Under the pieces are notes generated by a model. The model did not search any database. It saw only the letters and a list, made by a program, of their open reading frames with translations, and was not told where the DNA came from. From an uncultured Lachnospiraceae bacterium (GTDB taxonomy: Bacteria > Bacillota > Clostridia > Lachnospirales > Lachnospiraceae), in contig CAKRJM010000148.1 in NCBI GenBank assembly GCA_934351765.1, positions 1 to 5,137 of the forward strand: a stretch of 5,137 bases of DNA. The letters are read 5' to 3'. Shown in pieces: positions 4,679-5,137 of the stretch (position 1 is the first letter of the stretch; the number at the start of each line of letters is the position of its first letter). The position numbers were made by a program, and so were the translations under genes.

Positions 4679-5134
4679 GTGGAAGAAACAAAAAAAATGA
4701 AACGCGTGATTTTGATCGGGCCGTCCATGGCGGGGAAGACAACGCTTTGCCAGTATATCAGCCATGAAGACCTGAACTATAACAAGACTCAGACGGTTGA
4801 GGTGGTAAACGGAACCATGATCGATACTCCGGGAGAGTATCTGGAACGGACGCACATGCGGGGAGCGCTGATCGTTACGGCGGCTGACGCAGACCTGATC
4901 ATTCTGGTCCAGCCGGTCGGAATGGCTATGAACATGTTTCCGCCGGGCTATTCCAGCAGCTTTGCCAAGCCCTGTATCGGGGTCGTGACAAAAGCAGACC
5001 AGGGAGATGCCGGGCAGATCAGGGAGGCCGAGCGGTATTTGAAGACAGCCGGTGCGAGGGTGGTTTTTGTTACCAGCAGTTATGAGGGAACCGGGTTCGG
5101 GGAATTTCTCGATTACCTGAAAAGTGAGCAGTAA
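4679..5134 (+). CDS. eutP: EutP/PduV family P-loop protein of the microcompartment (151 aa)
   Basis: This small Ras-like P-loop NTPase family is encoded in ethanolamine and propanediol BMC operons. Salmonella EutP has been reported to have acetate kinase activity, and PduV to localise to the microcompartment and affect its movement. The Walker A motif is GPSMAGKT (14-21), a KTQ motif lies at 36-38 (switch I position), Walker B/G3 is DTPG (49-52), G4 is TKAD (104-107), and a G5-like TSS is at 132-134. All nucleotide-binding motifs look intact. Length is normal, and the sequence recalls PduV (LIGPS, IDTPGEYLE, VTKAD) at least as much as EutP. The GTG start adds six residues before the usual MKR start of the family. 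The gene lies 14 nt after the shell gene and is complete; the operon must continue to the right. Confidence 0.94.
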   Translation: MEETKKMKRVILIGPSMAGKTTLCQYISHEDLNYNKTQTVEVVNGTMIDTPGEYLERTHMRGALIVTAADADLIILVQPVGMAMNMFPPGYSSSFAKPCIGVVTKADQGDAGQIREAERYLKTAGARVVFVTSSYEGTGFGEFLDYLKSEQ

Positions 5135-5137
5135 AAC

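Overview
The window looks like chromosomal DNA of a Gram-positive, low-to-mid GC anaerobe of the Clostridia, most likely a member of the Lachnospiraceae. This is inferred from strong AGGAGG-type ribosome binding sites, sigma-A-like promoters with TG-extended -10 boxes, the style of the 86-residue basic protein, a membrane-anchored SH3b/GH18 hydrolase, and a clostridial-looking bacterial microcompartment (BMC) operon start. All five genes lie on the + strand.

Layout: (1) Positions 1-76 hold the end of an upstream transcription unit, seen only as a strong intrinsic terminator. (2) Positions 77-385 have no convincing gene. They contain a three-unit 14-nt tandem repeat and a small GC hairpin. (3) 386-646 encodes a small basic conserved-hypothetical-type protein. 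(4) 647-837 is intergenic, with a foldable segment and an extended -10 promoter. (5) 838-2691 encodes a type II membrane protein with an extracytoplasmic SH3b domain and a GH18 domain of the YaaH/SleL type. (6) 2692-3151 is a 460-nt gap rich in signals: two inverted repeats, a near-consensus promoter (TTGACA-17-TACAAT) and a roughly 300-nt 5' leader. The leader holds an intrinsic terminator, a mutually exclusive upstream hairpin, and a pair of near-identical hairpins 40 nt apart. (7) 3152-5134 carries three tightly packed genes: an iron-containing alcohol dehydrogenase (EutG/PduQ type), a BMC shell protein (EutS/PduU) and a P-loop protein (EutP/PduV).

The last three genes form the first part of a BMC operon that continues past the right edge. 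In such organelles a signature enzyme makes a volatile aldehyde (acetaldehyde from ethanolamine or choline, propionaldehyde from 1,2-propanediol). The alcohol dehydrogenase reduces part of it to alcohol and regenerates NAD+. The EutS/PduU protein builds the shell. The EutP/PduV protein is an accessory NTPase-like factor. The signature enzyme is not in the window, so the substrate cannot be fixed. The gene order alcohol dehydrogenase-eutS-eutP recalls clostridial eut operons, but all three proteins also resemble Pdu paralogues.

The most interesting part is the long leader in front of this operon. It has the parts of a transcription-attenuation switch, including a six-base apical loop with A at position 1 and G at position 4, as in RNA targets of the ANTAR regulator EutV. 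This is a hypothesis from reading and hand-folding only.
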